NCBI GenBank assembly: GCA_964559175.1
Contig: CAZLGT010000002.1
Coordinates: 62,001-126,000 of the forward strand
Source of the DNA: Mariniphaga sp964559175
Lineage (GTDB): Bacteria; Bacteroidota; Bacteroidia; Bacteroidales; Prolixibacteraceae
Direction: 5' to 3'
DNA: 64,000 bases
Positions 24,494-33,049 of this stretch are shown piece by piece (positions within the stretch are counted from its first letter, which is position 1; each line of letters starts with the position of its first letter). Made by a program: the position numbers and the translations under genes. The notes beneath the pieces were generated by a model. The model was not told the DNA's origin. It was given only the letters and a program-made list of their open reading frames with translations, and searched no databases.

Positions 24494-25687
24494 ATGGGAA
24501 AAAAATTGGTTTTGGCATTTAGCGGGGGGCTAGATACCTCGTTCTGTGTGAAGTATTTAAAAGAAGAAAAAGGTTTTGAGGTTTATACCGCCATTGCAAA
24601 CACAGGTGGTTTTTCTGATGCCGAGTTAAAAACCATTGAAGAAAAAGCATACCGGCTGGGAGCCAAAGAACATGTAGCGCTTGACGTAACTGAAGTATAC
24701 TATGAAAAGTGCATCCGCTACATGGTTTACGGCAATGTTTTACGAAACAATACCTATCCGATTTCTGTAAGTTCGGAGCGGGTGTTTCAGGCCATTGCTT
24801 CCATTGAATATGCCAAAAAGATAGGTGCCGGATACATTGCCCACGGCAGCACCGGCGCCGGAAACGACCAGGTGCGGTTCGACCTCACTTTTCAGGTTTT
24901 GGCTCCCGAAATTGAAATCATTACGCCCATTCGTGATTTGATGCTAAGCCGGCAGGAAGAAATCGATTTTCTGAAAAAACATGGTGTGGAAGACGATTTT
25001 GAAAAAATGCAGTATTCCATTAACCAGGGAATCTGGGGAACCAGCGTGGGTGGAAAGGAAACACTGACTTCGGACAAAGGATTGCCCAACGAGGCTTATC
25101 CAAGTCAACTGGAAGCTAAAGAAGAAAAAATAATTGAGCTGGGCTTTGAAAAGGGCGAACTGAAAACAATCGATGGAAAGTCGTTTGCCAACGGACCGGC
25201 AACTATTCAGGCATTGGAAAAAATCGCCTCGAAATATGCTATTGGGCGCGATATTCACGTAGGCGACACCATTATTGGCATAAAAGGCCGGGTGGGATTT
25301 GAAGCGGCTGCTCCACTCATCATTATAAAAGCGCACCATTTGCTTGAAAAACATACCCTTACCAAATGGCAGGCTTACTGGAAAGAGCAACTGGCCAACT
25401 GGTACGGCATGTTTTTGCACGAAGCCATGTACCACGAACCGGTGATGCGTAACATTGAAACTTTTTTGGAAGCTACCCAGGAAAATGTGACCGGTAAAGT
25501 GTTTGCAAAACTGATGCCTTACCGTTTTGAATTGCAGGGGATTGAATCGAAGCACGACCTGATGAAATCCGGTTTTGGCGAATATGGCGAAACGGTAAAA
25601 GCATGGACAGCTGACGATGTGAAAGGATTTACAAAAATTCTGGCCAACTCGCTGAAAATTTATCACAAAGTAAATCAGAAAATCTGA
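24494..25687 (+). CDS. argG: Argininosuccinate synthase
   Basis: A 397-residue enzyme joining citrulline and aspartate with ATP. The N-terminal PP-loop ATP site reads AFSGGLDTSFCVKYL. The substrate-binding block AHGSTGAGNDQVRFDL (about residue 117) and GTSVGGKETLT are intact. It belongs to the shorter bacterial ArgG type seen in Bacteroidota. The next gene, argC, begins 3 bp after its stop. Confidence 0.97.
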   Translation: MGKKLVLAFSGGLDTSFCVKYLKEEKGFEVYTAIANTGGFSDAELKTIEEKAYRLGAKEHVALDVTEVYYEKCIRYMVYGNVLRNNTYPISVSSERVFQAIASIEYAKKIGAGYIAHGSTGAGNDQVRFDLTFQVLAPEIEIITPIRDLMLSRQEEIDFLKKHGVEDDFEKMQYSINQGIWGTSVGGKETLTSDKGLPNEAYPSQLEAKEEKIIELGFEKGELKTIDGKSFANGPATIQALEKIASKYAIGRDIHVGDTIIGIKGRVGFEAAAPLIIIKAHHLLEKHTLTKWQAYWKEQLANWYGMFLHEAMYHEPVMRNIETFLEATQENVTGKVFAKLMPYRFELQGIESKHDLMKSGFGEYGETVKAWTADDVKGFTKILANSLKIYHKVNQKI

Positions 25688-25690
25688 CGG

Positions 25691-26659
25691 ATGATTAATG
25701 TTGGAATCATAGGAGGGGCAGGTTACACGGCAGGCGAATTGTTGCGGATTTTACTTTATCATCCGCAGGCGGAAATTGTTTTTGTGCAAAGTTCAAGCAA
25801 CGCAGGCAATCCGGTTTCCGATGTACATGTTGATTTGCTGGGCGATACCGATTTGCGATTTACCGAAACGCTTTCCTTAAATGAAGTAGATGTCATATTT
25901 CTTTGCATGGGCCACGGAAAATCGAAGGAATTTTTAGAGAAAAATGAACTGCCTTCAGATTTAAAAGTGATTGATTTAAGTCACGATTTCAGGTTGAAAA
26001 GGGAAGGAAACGATTTTGTTTACGGCCTGCCTGAACTAAACCGCGAGGAGATTAAACAGGCTTCGAAAATTGCCAATCCGGGTTGTTTTGCCACCGGAAT
26101 TCAACTGGCTTTGCTGCCGCTCGCTGCTGCAAATCTGCTTGTTGACGAAGTGCATGTTCAGGCTATTACCGGTTCAACCGGCGCCGGTCAAAAACCAACC
26201 GAAACTTCGCATTTTAGCTGGCGGAACAATAATCTTTCGGCCTACAAAATTTTCGAACACCAGCACGAAGGGGAAATTTTGCAAAGCCTCGGGCAATTAC
26301 AAAAGGGATTCTCAGAAGGCTTCAACTTTGTTCCCATCCGCGGAAATCACACACGTGGCATTTTTGTTTCAGCCTACACCAAATTTGAAGGCTCGCTGGA
26401 AGAAGCAAATAAATTGTACCGGGATTTTTACAAAGGCCATCCGTTTGTGGTTTTAACCGACAGAAATCCGTCAGTGAAGCAGGTGGTGAACACCAACAAA
26501 GCTGTTCTTTATTTGGAAAAACATAAAGGTAAACTGGTAATAATAAGTCTGACCGACAACCTCATAAAAGGTGCGTCTGGACAGGCCGTGCAAAATATGA
26601 ACCTGATGTTCGGCCTGGATGAAAAAGCCGGACTGAACCTGAAATCGGTAGCGTTTTAG
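25691..26659 (+). CDS. argC: N-acyl-gamma-glutamyl-phosphate reductase
   Basis: A 322-residue NADPH-dependent reductase making N-acylglutamate semialdehyde. The Rossmann start is GIIGGAGYTAGELLR, and the catalytic Cys lies in NPGCFATGIQLAL (about residue 129). The HGRNHTR-like block appears as PIRGNHTRGIF. In this pathway the acyl group is probably succinyl rather than acetyl, judged from the downstream carbamoyltransferase. It is co-transcribed with argG (3-bp gap). The following 134-bp gap holds short direct repeats (CACAGATT twice) and a heptamer array. Confidence 0.95.
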   Translation: MINVGIIGGAGYTAGELLRILLYHPQAEIVFVQSSSNAGNPVSDVHVDLLGDTDLRFTETLSLNEVDVIFLCMGHGKSKEFLEKNELPSDLKVIDLSHDFRLKREGNDFVYGLPELNREEIKQASKIANPGCFATGIQLALLPLAAANLLVDEVHVQAITGSTGAGQKPTETSHFSWRNNNLSAYKIFEHQHEGEILQSLGQLQKGFSEGFNFVPIRGNHTRGIFVSAYTKFEGSLEEANKLYRDFYKGHPFVVLTDRNPSVKQVVNTNKAVLYLEKHKGKLVIISLTDNLIKGASGQAVQNMNLMFGLDEKAGLNLKSVAF

Positions 26660-26754
26660 GAATAAAAAGCCACAGATTCACAGATTTTAATTTGCGAAAA
26701 TGATATAAAGAATAAAATAAATATGAAGATTGAATTTGCCGAAAATATAATTTG

Positions 26755-26789
26755 CTTCCGACTTCGGACTTCGGTCTTCCAGCTTCTTA
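26755..26789. repeat. Degenerate tandem heptamer (CTTCGGA type)
   Basis: Five 7-bp units in register: CTTCCGA, CTTCGGA, CTTCGGT, CTTCCAG, CTTCTTA, ending 4 bp before the argD start codon. Same period as the arrays at 10780, 15181 and 35248. Confidence 0.8.
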
Positions 26790-26793
26790 GGAA

Positions 26794-27942
26794 ATGAAAC
26801 TTTTTGACGTATATCCGCTTTTTAATATAACTCCCGTTAAAGCTGAAGGCTGCTATGTTTGGGATTCCGAGGGAAACAAATACCTCGATTTGTATGGCGG
26901 CCACGCCGTAATTTCCATCGGGCACAGCCATCCGCACTATGTTTCACTCATTTCAGAGCAGCTTAAAAAAATAGGATTTTACAGCAACTCCATACAAAAT
27001 CCGTGGCAGCAGGAACTGGCGGATAAACTCGGAAAACTTTCCGGTTACGATGATTTCCAGCTTTTCCTTTGCAACTCGGGTGCCGAAGCCAATGAAAATG
27101 CTATTAAGCTGGCTTCGTTTGTTACCGGTAAGAAAAAATTTATCGGGTACAAAAAATCATTTCACGGGCGTACTTCGGCAGCTGTCGCCTTAACAGACAA
27201 TCCCAAAATAATAGCTCCGGTAAACGAAACTGAAAATGCTGTGATTTTACCTTTTAACGATTTGGAAGCTACGGAAGCCGAACTGCAATCCGGGCAGGTT
27301 GCCGCAGTAATTATCGAAGGAATTCAGGGCATTGGCGGAATCAATATTCCTGACGCACATTTTCTCGAAGGATTGAAAGAACTGACTGAAAAATACGACA
27401 GTCTGCTGATTCTCGATGAAATTCAGTCGGGATACGGGCGCAGCGGAAAGTTTTTTGCCCATCAGTATTCTACTGTCAAACCTGACATTATCACTTTAGC
27501 CAAAGGAATGGGAAACGGTTTTCCCATTGGCGGAGTGCTCATTCAACCCGAAATAAAACCCTGGCCCGGAATGCTGGGAACCACATTCGGCGGAAACCAT
27601 CTGGCCTGCGCTGCCGGAATCGCTGTTCTCGATATATTGGAAAACGAAAACCTGATTCAAAATGCAGAGGAAACAGGAAATTACCTCATGGAAAAACTGG
27701 CTGGAATTAGCAGTGACATACAAATTCGCGGAAAAGGTCTGATGATTGGGCTGGAATTTCCGTTTCCGGTTTCGGAATTCAGAAAAAAACTGCTGTTCGA
27801 CCATAAAATTTTTACCGGCGTTTCCGGTCAGAATATGATTCGCCTGTTACCACCTTTGAGTTTGAGTAAAAATGAAGCTGACATTTTTTTAGTAGCATTT
27901 GGAAATGCCTTTGCAGAAGTTTCTGCATCTTTGATAAAATAA
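26794..27942 (+). CDS. argD: Acylornithine aminotransferase
   Basis: A 382-residue class III PLP aminotransferase. The PLP lysine is in ITLAKGMGNGFPIGG and the DEIQSGYGRSGKFFAHQ block is intact. It converts N-acylglutamate semialdehyde to N-acylornithine with glutamate as amino donor; here probably the N-succinyl forms. It is separated from argC by 134 bp and from proC by 12 bp. The start follows a heptamer array closely, which may affect ribosome access. Confidence 0.95.
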   Translation: MKLFDVYPLFNITPVKAEGCYVWDSEGNKYLDLYGGHAVISIGHSHPHYVSLISEQLKKIGFYSNSIQNPWQQELADKLGKLSGYDDFQLFLCNSGAEANENAIKLASFVTGKKKFIGYKKSFHGRTSAAVALTDNPKIIAPVNETENAVILPFNDLEATEAELQSGQVAAVIIEGIQGIGGINIPDAHFLEGLKELTEKYDSLLILDEIQSGYGRSGKFFAHQYSTVKPDIITLAKGMGNGFPIGGVLIQPEIKPWPGMLGTTFGGNHLACAAGIAVLDILENENLIQNAEETGNYLMEKLAGISSDIQIRGKGLMIGLEFPFPVSEFRKKLLFDHKIFTGVSGQNMIRLLPPLSLSKNEADIFLVAFGNAFAEVSASLIK

Positions 27943-27954
27943 ACGGAATTGACT

Positions 27955-28761
27955 ATGGAAAAGAAAAAAATAGGAATTATTGGAGTTGGAAACATGGGCG
28001 GCGCCATTGTGGTGGGGCTGCTGAAATCGGGTTTTGTTGATGCTGCCGATATTTTTGTTTCCGACCGAAAAGAGAGTGTTTTGGATGAGATGAAAGCAAA
28101 AGGCGTTCATGCTACCGAAGACAATCTTGCAACGGCACAACAGGCTGATGTAATCATCACTGCTGTAAAACCTTACCACATTGAACATGTTTTGCAGGAG
28201 ATTAGGCCGGCACTAAATCCGCAGAAAATTCTGATTTCCATCGTTGCCGGTGTTGGAATTGAAGAACTGGCCCAAATGGCTGGAGACGACATCCCCATTT
28301 TCAGGGTAATGCCAAACACTGCGATAGCACTCCAGGAATCACTAACCTGCATTTCGGCCAACGGCAACACCGCTGCCCACCGCGATTATGTGATTGAACT
28401 GTTCGACAAACTGGGAAAAACCGTTGAAATTCCGGAGGAATTGATGGCTGCTGCCACAGTATTATCTTCGTGTGGAATTGCTTATGCTTTGCGTTACATC
28501 CGGGCAGCCATGCAGGGAGGAATTGAGATTGGGTTTGGGGCTGAAATGGCCCAGTTTATTACAGCACAAACTGTAAAAGGTGCCACCGAACTGATTTTGC
28601 AAACGGGCCATCATCCCGAACGGGAAATCGACAAAGTGACCACTCCGCGCGGTGTTACCATTACCGGTTTGAATGAGATGGAACACAAAGGATTCAGCTC
28701 GTCGTTGATTCAGGGTGTTTTGGCTTCATATAAAAAAATTGAAAAAGATCTGAGGAAATAA
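27955..28761 (+). CDS. proC: Pyrroline-5-carboxylate reductase
   Basis: A 268-residue NAD(P)H-dependent enzyme for the last step of proline synthesis. The Rossmann motif is GVGNMGGAIVVGLLKSG. The C-terminal dimer domain carries the family signature in KVTTPRGVTITGLNEME. The frame can open at TTG 27949, but ATG 27955 (MEKKKIGIIG) is the better start. It forms a tight block with proB (2-bp gap) and proA (1-bp gap), placed inside the arginine operon. Confidence 0.95.
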   Translation: MEKKKIGIIGVGNMGGAIVVGLLKSGFVDAADIFVSDRKESVLDEMKAKGVHATEDNLATAQQADVIITAVKPYHIEHVLQEIRPALNPQKILISIVAGVGIEELAQMAGDDIPIFRVMPNTAIALQESLTCISANGNTAAHRDYVIELFDKLGKTVEIPEELMAAATVLSSCGIAYALRYIRAAMQGGIEIGFGAEMAQFITAQTVKGATELILQTGHHPEREIDKVTTPRGVTITGLNEMEHKGFSSSLIQGVLASYKKIEKDLRK

Positions 28762-28763
28762 TT

Positions 28764-29861
28764 GTGCAATTCAGATACCATAAAATAACGGTAAAAGTGG
28801 GCAGTAACGTGCTGGCAAAAGCCGATGGAACATTGAATGTTTCGCGCATTGCCCACCTGGTTGACCAGATTGCTTTCCTGCGAAAAAAAGGCGTGGAAGT
28901 TATTTTGGTATCGTCGGGTGCGGTGGCTGCCGGCCGGGCAGTGCTCGAGCCGTCGCGCAAAACCGATGCGGTTTCCAAACGACAACTTTGGGCAGCACTG
29001 GGCCAGGTGAAACTCATCAGCCGTTATTCTGATTTTTTTAACGAACACGGCCTCACTTGTGCACAGGTGTTAACCACCAAAGAAAATTTTTCGAGCCGCG
29101 GCCACTACCTGAACATGAAAAACTGCATGAACACTTTGCTCGAAAACAAGGTGATTCCTATTGTAAATGAAAACGATACCATTTCAGTAACGGAGCTGAT
29201 GTTTACCGACAATGACGAACTTTCGGGGCTGATTGCGTCCATGGTAAATTCAGAAGCACTGATTATCCTGAGTAATGTGGATGGGGTTTATACTGCACAT
29301 CCCGAAAATGAAAATGCTGAACTGATTCAGAAAGTTGGAATAAATGATAGTGAACCGGAAAATGCCATTTCTGGAAACCATTCGGAGTTTGGGCGCGGCG
29401 GAATGCTTACAAAGTTCCGGATTGCCAAAAAACTGGCCGGCGACGGAATTAGTGTGCATCTGGCCAACGGACTCAGGGAAAATATATTGATAGACATTCT
29501 TTCCCAAAAGGAAATTGCCCACACCTGGTTTGAACCGGTAAAAAAACCTGCCAGTGGGGTGAAAAAATGGATTGCTTATTCCGATGGGTTTACCAAAGGC
29601 AGCGTTGTGGTGAACAAAGGTGCGGCTGTTGCTTTAAAATCGGAAAAAGCCGTGAGCCTTTTACCGGTTGGAATTGTTAGCATTGAAAACGAGTTTAAAA
29701 AAGGCGACCTCATTCGTATTGTGGATGAATCGGGAAATACCATCGGACTGGGAAAAGCGCAGTACGGCTCCGACAAGGTTGAAGCTGAAAAACAATCGGA
29801 AAAACAAAAGGCGCTGGTGCACTACGATTATTTGTACATGGAAAAAACAACAAACCATTAG
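28764..29861 (+). CDS. proB: Glutamate 5-kinase
   Basis: A 365-residue kinase phosphorylating glutamate for proline synthesis. The amino-acid kinase domain starts KITVKVGSNVLAK and contains VSSGAVAAGR and NENDTISV. A PUA domain occupies the C-terminal 80-90 residues (from SDGFTKGSVVVNKGA), so this is the full-length form. The start is a GTG at 28764 preceded by AGGA. No usable in-frame ATG lies nearby. Confidence 0.95.
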   Translation: MQFRYHKITVKVGSNVLAKADGTLNVSRIAHLVDQIAFLRKKGVEVILVSSGAVAAGRAVLEPSRKTDAVSKRQLWAALGQVKLISRYSDFFNEHGLTCAQVLTTKENFSSRGHYLNMKNCMNTLLENKVIPIVNENDTISVTELMFTDNDELSGLIASMVNSEALIILSNVDGVYTAHPENENAELIQKVGINDSEPENAISGNHSEFGRGGMLTKFRIAKKLAGDGISVHLANGLRENILIDILSQKEIAHTWFEPVKKPASGVKKWIAYSDGFTKGSVVVNKGAAVALKSEKAVSLLPVGIVSIENEFKKGDLIRIVDESGNTIGLGKAQYGSDKVEAEKQSEKQKALVHYDYLYMEKTTNH

Positions 29862-29862
29862 C

Positions 29863-31113
29863 ATGAAAATTGAAAAACAACTGCAACAGGTTTTGGCTGC
29901 TTCAAGAAAGCTCAATCTGGTGGAAGAAGAAACTGTAAATAGAGTTTTGCTGGAACTTGCCGATGAGGCAGAAAAAAATACCGAGTTTATTTTGTCCGAA
30001 AACCAAAAGGATTTGCAACGGATGGCTCGGGAAGACCCTAAATACGACCGGTTGAAACTCACCAAAGAGCGTATTGAAGGTATTGCTTCCGATATCCGGA
30101 ATGTGGCCGGTTTGGAAAGTCCGGTGGGGAAAGTGCTAAAAGAAACTGTTCGGCCAAATGGTCTTAAAATTAGTAAAGTAACCGTTCCTTTTGGGGTAAT
30201 CGGTATCATTTACGAAGCCCGTCCCAACGTAACTTTCGATGTTTTTTCACTTTGTTTGAAATCGGGAAATACGTGTGTACTTAAAGGTGGCAGTGATGCC
30301 ATTTACTCCAATACAGCCATTGTTTCCATCATTCAGGAAGTACTTAAAAACAATAATCTCGACGAAAATACAGTGGCGCTTTTGCCTGCCGGTCGGGAAG
30401 AAACCAACGAAATGCTTCGGGCGCACGGGTACATCGATTTGATTATTCCGCGCGGCAGCCAGGGACTCATCAACTTTGTACGTGAAAATGCCACCATTCC
30501 GGTAATTGAAACCGGCGCAGGCATTTGCCACACCTATTTCGACGAATTTGGCGATGCGGAAAAAGGCCGGGAAATTATTTTCAACGCCAAAACCCGCCGT
30601 CCATCGGTTTGCAATGCACTGGACTGTCTCGTTATTCACCAGAGTCGGCTTGACGAACTACCGGCATTTGGCCAGCGGTTGGCTGAATCTGATGTGGTCA
30701 TTTACGCTGACGGAAAAGCCTACGAAAAATTGAAAGGGAATTACCCGGAAAACCTGTTGTTGCCGGCTACCGAAGAGTCGTTTGGCACCGAATTTCTTTC
30801 GCTGAAAATGGCTGTTAAAACGGTGGAATCGTTTGATGAGGCGCTGGAACAAATCAACAAAAACAGCTCGAAGCACAGCGAAGCCATTATTTCTGAAAAT
30901 CAGGACCGCATTGAAACTTTTCGAAAACTGGTTGATGCGTCCTCTGTTTATTCCAATGTGTCCACGGCGTTTACCGACGGTGCACAGTTTGGGCTCGGTG
31001 CCGAAATTGGAATCAGCACTCAAAAGTTGCACGCCCGCGGCCCCATGGCATTGGAAGAACTCACCAGCTACAAATGGATTATTGAAGGCGACGGTCAGGT
31101 GAGACCGAAATAA
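29863..31113 (+). CDS. proA: Glutamate-5-semialdehyde dehydrogenase (gamma-glutamyl phosphate reductase)
   Basis: A 416-residue NADPH-dependent reductase of gamma-glutamyl phosphate. The Rossmann region holds VPFGVIGIIYEARPNVT, and the catalytic Cys is in ETGAGICHTYFDE. LHARGPMALEELTSYK near the C-terminus is a family hallmark. The frame is open far upstream inside proB, but the ATG at 29863, 1 bp after the proB stop, gives the family N-terminus. It ends the proline block; a toxin-antitoxin pair follows. Confidence 0.96.
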   Translation: MKIEKQLQQVLAASRKLNLVEEETVNRVLLELADEAEKNTEFILSENQKDLQRMAREDPKYDRLKLTKERIEGIASDIRNVAGLESPVGKVLKETVRPNGLKISKVTVPFGVIGIIYEARPNVTFDVFSLCLKSGNTCVLKGGSDAIYSNTAIVSIIQEVLKNNNLDENTVALLPAGREETNEMLRAHGYIDLIIPRGSQGLINFVRENATIPVIETGAGICHTYFDEFGDAEKGREIIFNAKTRRPSVCNALDCLVIHQSRLDELPAFGQRLAESDVVIYADGKAYEKLKGNYPENLLLPATEESFGTEFLSLKMAVKTVESFDEALEQINKNSSKHSEAIISENQDRIETFRKLVDASSVYSNVSTAFTDGAQFGLGAEIGISTQKLHARGPMALEELTSYKWIIEGDGQVRPK

Positions 31114-31127
31114 TCAGGTAGAAATTG

Positions 31128-31148
31128 TATATTTGTTTGTTAGCAAAC
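31128..31148 (+). promoter_or_regulatory. Promoter and palindromic operator of the MntA-HepT pair
   Basis: TATATTTG (31128-31135) is a -7 element match, giving a transcript start near 31141. Overlapping it is the perfect inverted repeat GTTTG-TTAG-CAAAC (31135-31148), ending 3 bp before the mntA ATG. This placement suits autoregulation by the antitoxin or complex. Confidence 0.5.
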
Positions 31149-31151
31149 GGA

Positions 31152-31475
31152 ATGAATATTATTGAGAAAAATATTGAAGAAATTAATGAATTGTGCTCTA
31201 AGTACAATGTTTCTGAACTTTATGTATTTGGTTCAGTTTTAACGGAACGCTTCAATGACAAAAGTGATATCGATTTGCTGGTTGATTTTGACGATATGGA
31301 TGTATTCGGTTATGCCGATAACTATTTTGATTTCAAATTCGCATTGGAAAGTGCTTTAAACAGAAAGGTTGATTTGCTTGAGAAAAAGGCAATTAAGAAC
31401 CCATTTATGAAAAAATCCATTGACTCCTCAAAGAAACTTATTTATGGACAACGAGATAAAAACCTGGCTATTTGA
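31152..31475 (+). CDS. mntA: MntA-type nucleotidyltransferase antitoxin
   Basis: A 107-residue minimal nucleotidyltransferase. The catalytic signature GS-X10-DxD is exact: Gly27-Ser28, then Asp39-Ile40-Asp41 (FGSVLTERFNDKSDIDLLVD). In the HepT-MntA (type VII) toxin-antitoxin systems this enzyme adds AMP units to a tyrosine of the HEPN toxin and neutralises it. The ATG at 31152 is chosen over an open frame from 31125 because it follows the predicted promoter and begins the helix preceding the NTase core. Its 3' end overlaps hepT by 32 nt. Confidence 0.88.
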   Translation: MNIIEKNIEEINELCSKYNVSELYVFGSVLTERFNDKSDIDLLVDFDDMDVFGYADNYFDFKFALESALNRKVDLLEKKAIKNPFMKKSIDSSKKLIYGQRDKNLAI

Positions 31476-31782
31476 TATCTTTCAGGCAATTGAGGAAATT
31501 GAAGGTTATTTTGCCGAAAAACCAATGCAGTTTAAAGATTATTTGTCAGATACCAAAACCAAAAGGGCAGTAGAAAGAGACCTGGAAATTATTGGCGAAG
31601 CTGTAAACAGAATTCTAAAAAAGGATAAAAGTTTTCAGCTTGAAAACGCACAAAAGATAATTGGAACCCGCAACCGCATCATTCATGGCTACGATACAAT
31701 TTCTGATGATTTAATTTGGAGTATTGTGGTAAATCATCTACCAAAGTTGAAAAACGAAATCAAGGTTGTGATGGAACAATAG
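31444..31782 (+). CDS. hepT: HepT-like HEPN toxin (DUF86)
   Basis: A 112-residue all-helical HEPN domain. The RNase signature RX4HXY is intact: Arg76 (TRNRIIHGYD), His81 and Tyr83, the tyrosine being the residue AMPylated by MntA in studied systems. The motif suggests an active RNA-cleaving toxin when not modified. It overlaps the antitoxin gene, which ensures coupled synthesis. The pair sits between proA and the carbamoyltransferase gene, and both genes look more A/T rich than their neighbours, suggesting insertion. Confidence 0.88.
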   Translation: MDNEIKTWLFDIFQAIEEIEGYFAEKPMQFKDYLSDTKTKRAVERDLEIIGEAVNRILKKDKSFQLENAQKIIGTRNRIIHGYDTISDDLIWSIVVNHLPKLKNEIKVVMEQ

Positions 31783-31823
31783 CCTAAATTTTTTTTAATG
31801 AACATTTTACAATAATTATTTCC

Positions 31824-32771
31824 ATGAAACACTTCACTTCAGTAAAAGATATTCCCGATTTAAGGAAGGCAGTTGAATCTGCCCTCGATATTAAAAAGAA
31901 CCGGTTTGCATATCAGCATTTGGGTAAAAACAAAACTATGGTGTTGATATTTTTCAACCCCAGTTTGCGTACCCGACTGAGCACCCAAAAAGCAGCCATG
32001 AACCTGGGGATGAACACCATGGTAATGAATGTAAGCGAGGACGGCTGGCAGCTTGAATCGGAACTGGGTGTTGTAATGGACGGCGACAAACCGGAACACC
32101 TGAAAGAAGCCATTCCGGTAATCGGGAAATATTGCGAAGTGATAGGTGTGCGCGCCTTTGCTAAATTTCAGAACAAAGAGGACGATTACGCCGAAAAAAT
32201 TCTGAACCAGTTTATCGACTATGCAGGTGTGCCTGTTGTAAGCATGGAAGGCGCCACCCGGCATCCGTTGCAAAGTTATGCCGATTTGGTAACCATCGAA
32301 GAGTTCAAAACAAAAGAACGGCCCAAAGTGGTTCTTACCTGGGCGCCGCACCCGAAGGCATTGCCACAGGCTGTAGCCAATTCTTTCGTGGAATGGATGC
32401 GCGAAACCGATTACGAACTGGTGGTAACCCATCCCGAGGGTTATGACCTGGCACCTGAGTTTATGGGCAATTTGAAAGTGGAATACGACCAGAAAAAGGC
32501 TTTTGAAGGTGCAGATTTCATTTATGCTAAAAACTGGGCATCCTACACCAGCTACGGACAAATTCTGTCCAAAGATTTCAACTGGACGGTGAACGAAGAA
32601 AAAATGGCTTTAACCAACAACGCCAAGTTTATGCACTGCCTGCCGGTTCGGCGAAATGTAGTGGTAACCGACGGCGTTCTCGATGGTCCTACTTCCATTG
32701 TGGTGGAACAAGCAGCCAATCGCGAGATTACGGCACAAGCTGTTTTGAAAATGATTTTGGAAGATGGTTAA
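31824..32771 (+). CDS. argF': N-succinyl-L-ornithine carbamoyltransferase
   Basis: A 315-residue transcarbamylase. The carbamoyl-phosphate site reads SLRTR (47-51) and the later HCLPVRR block is intact. The DGDKPEHL loop carries Pro90, the residue that marks N-succinylornithine carbamoyltransferase; the acetyl-specific relative has Glu at the equivalent place. The enzyme is therefore expected to make N-succinylcitrulline, as in Bacteroides fragilis, and not to use free ornithine. This implies a succinylated arginine pathway. It lies 41 bp after the toxin gene. argB (acylglutamate kinase) and the deacylase are not in the window. Confidence 0.93.
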   Translation: MKHFTSVKDIPDLRKAVESALDIKKNRFAYQHLGKNKTMVLIFFNPSLRTRLSTQKAAMNLGMNTMVMNVSEDGWQLESELGVVMDGDKPEHLKEAIPVIGKYCEVIGVRAFAKFQNKEDDYAEKILNQFIDYAGVPVVSMEGATRHPLQSYADLVTIEEFKTKERPKVVLTWAPHPKALPQAVANSFVEWMRETDYELVVTHPEGYDLAPEFMGNLKVEYDQKKAFEGADFIYAKNWASYTSYGQILSKDFNWTVNEEKMALTNNAKFMHCLPVRRNVVVTDGVLDGPTSIVVEQAANREITAQAVLKMILEDG

Positions 32772-32778
32772 GAAGTCG

Positions 32779-32786
32779 TAATTTTG
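32779..32786 (+). promoter_or_regulatory. Candidate promoter of the 71-residue gene
   Basis: TAATTTTG matches TAnnTTTG, 18 bp before the ATG at 32804, and supports that start over the GTG at 32786, which lies inside the element. Confidence 0.45.
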
Positions 32787-32803
32787 TGACAGATATTAGC
32801 GTT

Positions 32804-33019
32804 ATGAAGTCCATTACCATCGATATTTCAGATAAGGTTTACAAGACATTCCGGGATTTTTTGGAATTGTTGCCCAAAGACAGTTTTAAAATTTACGATA
32901 ACGACCCGGATGAATTGACCGCTGAAGAAGAAAAGGCTTACCATTCAGTGCAGAAGAAAATTGAAAAGGGAGACTTTAGCGACTTTGAAGATTGGGATGA
33001 TTTGAAAAAGAAGTTTTGA
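32804..33019 (+). CDS. Small antitoxin-like protein without partner
   Basis: A 71-residue acidic protein. The N-terminus MKSITIDISDKVYKTFRDFL resembles the beta-strand plus helix of a ribbon-helix-helix or similar antitoxin. The C-terminus DFSDFEDWDDLKKKF resembles the toxin-neutralising tail of small antitoxins. No toxin gene follows; hisA begins 30 bp later. It may be an orphan antitoxin left by deletion, or a regulator. The assignment is by general appearance only. Confidence 0.5.
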   Translation: MKSITIDISDKVYKTFRDFLELLPKDSFKIYDNDPDELTAEEEKAYHSVQKKIEKGDFSDFEDWDDLKKKF

Positions 33020-33049
33020 TGTACTCCCTGGCAATTCATAAATAAAATA

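Noticed and set aside
26670..26700. CACAGATT direct repeat in the argC-argD gap as a regulatory site
   Set aside because: Only two copies, no dyad symmetry and no promoter next to it; the sequence type is common in intergenic DNA.
29668..29862. Longer proA frame starting inside proB
   Set aside because: The extra 65 codons are out-of-frame proB sequence with no similarity to the ProA family; the ATG 1 bp after proB is correct.
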